Source of the DNA: Lutibacter sp.
GTDB lineage: Bacteria; Bacteroidota; Bacteroidia; Flavobacteriales; Flavobacteriaceae
NCBI RefSeq assembly: GCF_021647475.1
Contig: NZ_JAKIUR010000077.1
Span: forward strand, 1 to 9,060
Length of the DNA stretch: 9,060 nucleotides
Direction: 5' to 3'
Part shown: positions 6,521 to 9,060 of the stretch, one piece after another
Layout of the letters: every line of letters begins with the position of its first letter
Numbering within the stretch: the first letter of the stretch is position 1
Notes under the pieces: model-generated
What the model was told of the DNA's origin: nothing
Database searches by the model: none
The model's input: only the letters and a program-made list of their open reading frames with translations
Translations under genes and position numbers: made by a program

Positions 6521-8197
6521 TTATATTTTTAAATTCTTAAAATATGCTTTTAAAATTTTATCGTTAACCTCTGTTGGAGTTTGAATTTCCAATAATTTTG
6601 GTTTTTTAGATTGATTATAAAAAGAAGCCAAATTTACAGAAACTTCTTCTTCTGATTTTGCTAACTGATACTCAAAATTAAACATTTCACATAAATGTTT
6701 AGCAGTTAAATTATGTGGAGTATCAAAATAATGTAGTGCATTTGTTGAATTAGGTCCCGGAATAAATTTAAAAATTCCTCCTCCTTTATTATTAATTAAT
6801 ATAATTCTAAAATTGGCAGGAATATAATTATTCCAAAGTGCATTACTATCGTAAAAAAAGCTGATATCGCCTGTTATAAAAACGGTATCCTTCTTACTAG
6901 CAAATGCCGCTCCAACAGCAGTACTTGTGGCTCCGTCAATACCACTGGTACCACGATTACAAAAAACAGCTAATGTTTTATTAATATCAAATAATTGTGA
7001 GTATCTAATTACAGAACTATTGCTAAGTTGTAACTGAAAATTATCTGGAATACTTGGCAATATTTGACTAAAAGTTTTTAAATCTGAAAATTTACAAGTA
7101 TTAATAAATTTTTGATGATTTTTTAAACGAATTTCCTTTTTATGTAACCAAAATTGTTGGTAATTACTTTCTTTAGATTTAGTTAAAAAGAAAAACTGAC
7201 TAAAAAACAAAGTAGCAGATATTTTAAAATGATGCTCTAAACATAGAAAAGTATTTAAAGAAGTTTTTGCATTTATATGCCAATGATGTTTTGGTTGATA
7301 TTTTCTTAACTGTTGCTTAATTTTTTTAGAGACAATTAATCCCCCAAGTGTCAGTAAAATTTCAGGTTGAAATTTAGACAACTCGTATTCTTCTAAAGGA
7401 AAAATTAATTTATCAATACTATTGATGAACTTTGGATGTCCAACATTTGCTGTATTTTCAATAAGCACTAATACAGAAGGATCTTTCACTAAATGTTCTA
7501 GTTGTATTTGCAACAATTCATCAGGATAATAAGCTCCAACAATTACCATTTTTTTTGTGGAAGTATTCCAAACATCTGCATATTTTTGAAGCTCATCAAC
7601 CACTAACGGAGCTTCATTTAATAAACTTTTAGGCAATTCTTTTTTTTCTGAAATGGTGTTGATTTCATTTATAATTTCATCCTCAACTTCATACAAAGGT
7701 TCATCAAATGGTACATTAATATGAACAGGGCCACTTTTATTTATGGCCATTTCCAACGCTTTTTTACAAATTAATTTATCATTATTATAGCCTAAATTTG
7801 CACTATATAAAATATGATTTTTAAAAACGTTTTCTTGTCTAATAGTTTGACCATCACCAATATCAATTAAATGTAACGGTCTATCGGCTGAAATTACAAC
7901 TAAAGGTATATTACTATAAAATGCCTCTGCAATTGCTGGATAATAATTTAATAATGCTGAACCCGAAGTGCATAATAAAGCAACTGGTTTTTTAGTTTGT
8001 TGTGCTATTCCTAATGCAAAAAAGGCAGCACTACGCTCATCAACAACAGATAATGCTTTTACTTTTTTGGAAGTTAAAAATTCAATAATTAAAGGTGCGT
8101 TTCTTGAACCTGGAGAAATAACAATAGTTTCAATTTTAAATTTTTCACAATTTTTTACCACTAATTGGGCTAACTTATTTTTAGAATGTTGTGGCAT
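6521..8197 (-). CDS. menD: MenD, SEPHCHC synthase of menaquinone synthesis
   Basis: Thiamine-diphosphate-dependent enzyme joining 2-oxoglutarate (with loss of CO2) to isochorismate to give 2-succinyl-5-enolpyruvyl-6-hydroxy-3-cyclohexene-1-carboxylate, the first committed step of the classical menaquinone pathway, in the cytosol. Length 558 residues, as expected. Signature pieces seen: ISPGSRNAPL (27-36), the cofactor-activating Glu54 in VVDERSAAFF, TSGSALLNYYPAIAEA (78-93), ISADRP (102-107), NRGTSGIDG (414-422), and the metal/diphosphate motif G443-D444-x-S-F-x-Y-D-x-N-A-L-W-N ending with N469/N470 and GGGIF. The ATG at 8197 gives the usual short lead before the first helix and sits 20 bases downstream of a good -7 element. 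It is the first gene of a three-gene unit with the S1 protein and the DJ-1-like protein. Very confident. Confidence 0.97.
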   Translation of the reverse strand: MPQHSKNKLAQLVVKNCEKFKIETIVISPGSRNAPLIIEFLTSKKVKALSVVDERSAAFFALGIAQQTKKPVALLCTSGSALLNYYPAIAEAFYSNIPLVVISADRPLHLIDIGDGQTIRQENVFKNHILYSANLGYNNDKLICKKALEMAINKSGPVHINVPFDEPLYEVEDEIINEINTISEKKELPKSLLNEAPLVVDELQKYADVWNTSTKKMVIVGAYYPDELLQIQLEHLVKDPSVLVLIENTANVGHPKFINSIDKLIFPLEEYELSKFQPEILLTLGGLIVSKKIKQQLRKYQPKHHWHINAKTSLNTFLCLEHHFKISATLFFSQFFFLTKSKESNYQQFWLHKKEIRLKNHQKFINTCKFSDLKTFSQILPSIPDNFQLQLSNSSVIRYSQLFDINKTLAVFCNRGTSGIDGATSTAVGAAFASKKDTVFITGDISFFYDSNALWNNYIPANFRIILINNKGGGIFKFIPGPNSTNALHYFDTPHNLTAKHLCEMFNFEYQLAKSEEEVSVNLASFYNQSKKPKLLEIQTPTEVNDKILKAYFKNLKI

Positions 8198-8217
8198 TTA
8201 TTTTTCTAATTAAAGTG

Positions 8218-8225
8218 CAAAGTTA
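8218..8225 (-). promoter_or_regulatory. Probable menD promoter, Bacteroidetes -7 element
   Basis: Read on the minus strand this is TAACTTTG, a perfect match to TAnnTTTG and followed by CA. It ends 20 bases before the menD ATG at 8197. No good TTTG is seen at the expected upstream spacing. It should drive the menD - S1 protein - DJ-1-like unit. Confidence 0.6.
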
Positions 8226-8272
8226 CATAAAGTTTAAACGAATTTATTTTTTATTTTTGGTTTAACAAAACT

Positions 8273-8284
8273 TGATAATTATCA
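8273..8284. promoter_or_regulatory. 12-bp perfect palindrome TGATAATTATCA, possible operator
   Basis: The sequence reads the same on both strands. It lies in the 137-base region between the diverging menD and AraC-type genes, 3 bases before the probable -7 element of the latter. The TGATAAT/ATTATCA half-sites resemble those of Fur-type boxes, but the centre is 3 bases shorter than the usual 7-1-7 arrangement, so this is not a standard Fur box. It could be an autoregulatory site. Confidence 0.35.
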
Positions 8285-8287
8285 TTT

Positions 8288-8295
8288 TAAATTTG
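8288..8295 (+). promoter_or_regulatory. Possible -7 element for the AraC-type regulator gene
   Basis: TAAATTTG fits the TAnnTTTG consensus exactly and lies 39 bases before the proposed TTG start at 8335. No convincing -33 box is found at 19-base spacing. In such an AT-rich region a chance match is possible. Confidence 0.35.
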
Positions 8296-8334
8296 AATAA
8301 TTTAATCTAATTTTAATTTGTAAATTTTAAAACA

Positions 8335-8970
8335 TTGATTAAATTAACTGCATTATTATTAGTACTCTTTGTAACTGCATTTGGAGCTATTTTCTTATTA
8401 GCCCTTTCCACAAAAAAACTTAAGAACAGATTATTGCTAAGCATCTTTTTTTTAATTAGCTTTTTAGTTTTTTTCGGTAATTTTCTAGCGTTTTTCAATT
8501 TTTATAAAATTGTTCATTATTATGATTTTATTTTTTTAACCGCACTTTTAGCATTTTACCCTTCTTATTATCTATATCTTTTTAGTGCTTTCAATTTTAA
8601 AATTAGTAAAGCAAAATGGATTTATCATTTTATTCCATCTATTGTAATTGGCTTACTAATGTTAATAGTATCATTTTCATCAAATCAACAAGATTTTCAA
8701 ACTTATATAAATAATAACGTTTATGGAACTCCATTAACAACTGAAACTTCTAAGGCATTGGATTTTATTTATGATTTTGGAAGAATAATTCACCTTATAC
8801 AAATAATTTTATATACATTTTTGGCTATTCGTATTATTTTAATTGGTAGAAAATCAATGACTAACTCATTTTCTAATCTTGAAAATTACCAATTACGATT
8901 TTTTTATATTACTGGTATTTCTTTTATTACACTTAGTTTAGCCCCCAATAAAGTCGGAGTGATATTTTAA
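8335..8970 (+). pseudogene. Membrane-anchored AraC-type regulator, N-terminal part, cut by an insertion sequence
   Basis: The reading frame encodes about 200 genuine residues with six hydrophobic segments (about 3-24, 33-54, 64-83, 96-115, 150-170, 189-201). The blocks AFYPSYYLYLF, HFIPSIVIG and FSNLENYQLRFFYI recall the membrane-sensor half of Flavobacteriia AraC-family regulators, in which several transmembrane helices precede a cytoplasmic helix-turn-helix domain. Here the frame stops at 8970 before any DNA-binding domain. The last codons (roughly from L202 on, APNKVGVIF) look like insertion-sequence terminus rather than gene. The probable start is TTG at 8335: an in-frame TAA at 8314-8316 leaves no ATG or GTG upstream, and no Met codon appears until residue 109. 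Known members may sense envelope or extracellular signals; this one is probably inactive. The rest of the gene should lie beyond the insertion, outside the window. Confidence 0.65.
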
Positions 8971-9060
8971 ATTTCAAACTAATACATTTGAGATATGAAA
9001 TATAAGAAATGGACCTTAGACCAGAAGTTAGAAATACTATCAACTTCAGAAGAAATAGGT
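8938..9060 (+). mobile_element. Left end of an IS3-family-like insertion sequence
   Basis: The character of the DNA changes at about 8935-8945: the segment GCCCCCAATAAAGTCGGAGT (8941-8960) resembles the C-run plus AAAGT(T/C)GGA ends of IS3-type elements, and a transposase gene follows at 8995. The exact left boundary cannot be fixed without the right end and the target duplication. The element runs in the same direction as the gene it interrupts and continues past the window end. Confidence 0.7.
8995..9060 (+). CDS. IS3-family transposase, N-terminal fragment (3' end outside window)
   Basis: The ATG at 8995 opens a frame that stays open to the last base, giving 22 residues that begin MKYKKWTLDQKLEILSTSEE. 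This is the start of the helix-turn-helix DNA-binding region of IS3-type transposases (OrfA or a single-ORF form), which typically begins with a basic, Trp-containing W-(S/T)-x-(D/E)-Q-K-L-E-I-L stretch. In this family the protein binds the element's terminal repeats, and a DDE integrase domain lies downstream. Neither the catalytic domain nor a frameshift site is visible here. The family call rests on a short segment plus the terminus-like DNA just upstream. Confidence 0.7.
   Translation, partial: MKYKKWTLDQKLEILSTSEEIG

Noticed and set aside
7968..8213. 81-codon open frame on the + strand opposite the start of menD
   Set aside because: It lies wholly antisense to well-conserved MenD coding sequence and shows no recognisable protein features, so it is a shadow of the real frame.
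8313..8498. Minus-strand lysine-rich small open frame overlapping the membrane regulator
   Set aside because: It is antisense to the first transmembrane helices; its Lys/Asn-rich product is what the reverse of T-rich hydrophobic codons gives.
8983..8990. TACATTTG as a promoter for the transposase gene
   Set aside because: It fits TAnnTTTG but ends only 4 bases before the ATG and has no -33 partner at the normal spacing; a chance match is likely.

Overview
The window is about 30% GC. It has A-rich translation starts without Shine-Dalgarno sequences, Bacteroidetes-type -7 promoter elements (TAnnTTTG) and secreted proteins with the short signal peptides typical of Flavobacteriia. Its protein families (menaquinone-route MenD, membrane-anchored AraC-type regulator, CvfB-like S1 protein) also fit a member of the Flavobacteriaceae. 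No species can be named from the sequence alone.

Layout, left to right. (1) 3-284, + strand: the C-terminal end of an FAD-dependent dehydrogenase. (2) 285-604: a 320-base gene-free stretch with a fourfold 7-bp tandem repeat and a promoter region rich in short repeats. (3) 605-2794: a complete catalase-peroxidase gene, katG, followed by a strong perfect hairpin terminator. (4) 2926-5296: two exported proteins encoded 7 bases apart. The first is an esterase-fold protein whose nucleophile serine and catalytic histidine positions both look substituted, with a TPR-like tail. The second is a papain-like (C1) cysteine peptidase with an intact Cys/His/Asn triad. (5) 8197-5329, - strand: a tight operon menD - short CvfB-like S1/winged-helix protein - DJ-1/PfpI-family protein, with gaps of 2 and 5 bases. 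(6) 8335-about 8940, + strand: the membrane-spanning N-terminal half of an AraC-type regulator. It is cut off by an insertion sequence whose transposase gene starts at 8995 and runs out of the window.

KatG removes peroxide and MenD feeds menaquinone synthesis for respiration. The DJ-1-like protein could act on protein or carbonyl damage, but that link to KatG is only thematic, as the two lie in separate transcription units.

The least ordinary items are the apparent pseudo-esterase paired with a secreted C1 peptidase, the half-length CvfB-like protein, and the fresh-looking IS interruption of a sensor/regulator gene. Nothing here amounts to a clearly new defence or mobile system. The pseudo-esterase/peptidase pair is the best candidate for undescribed biology.
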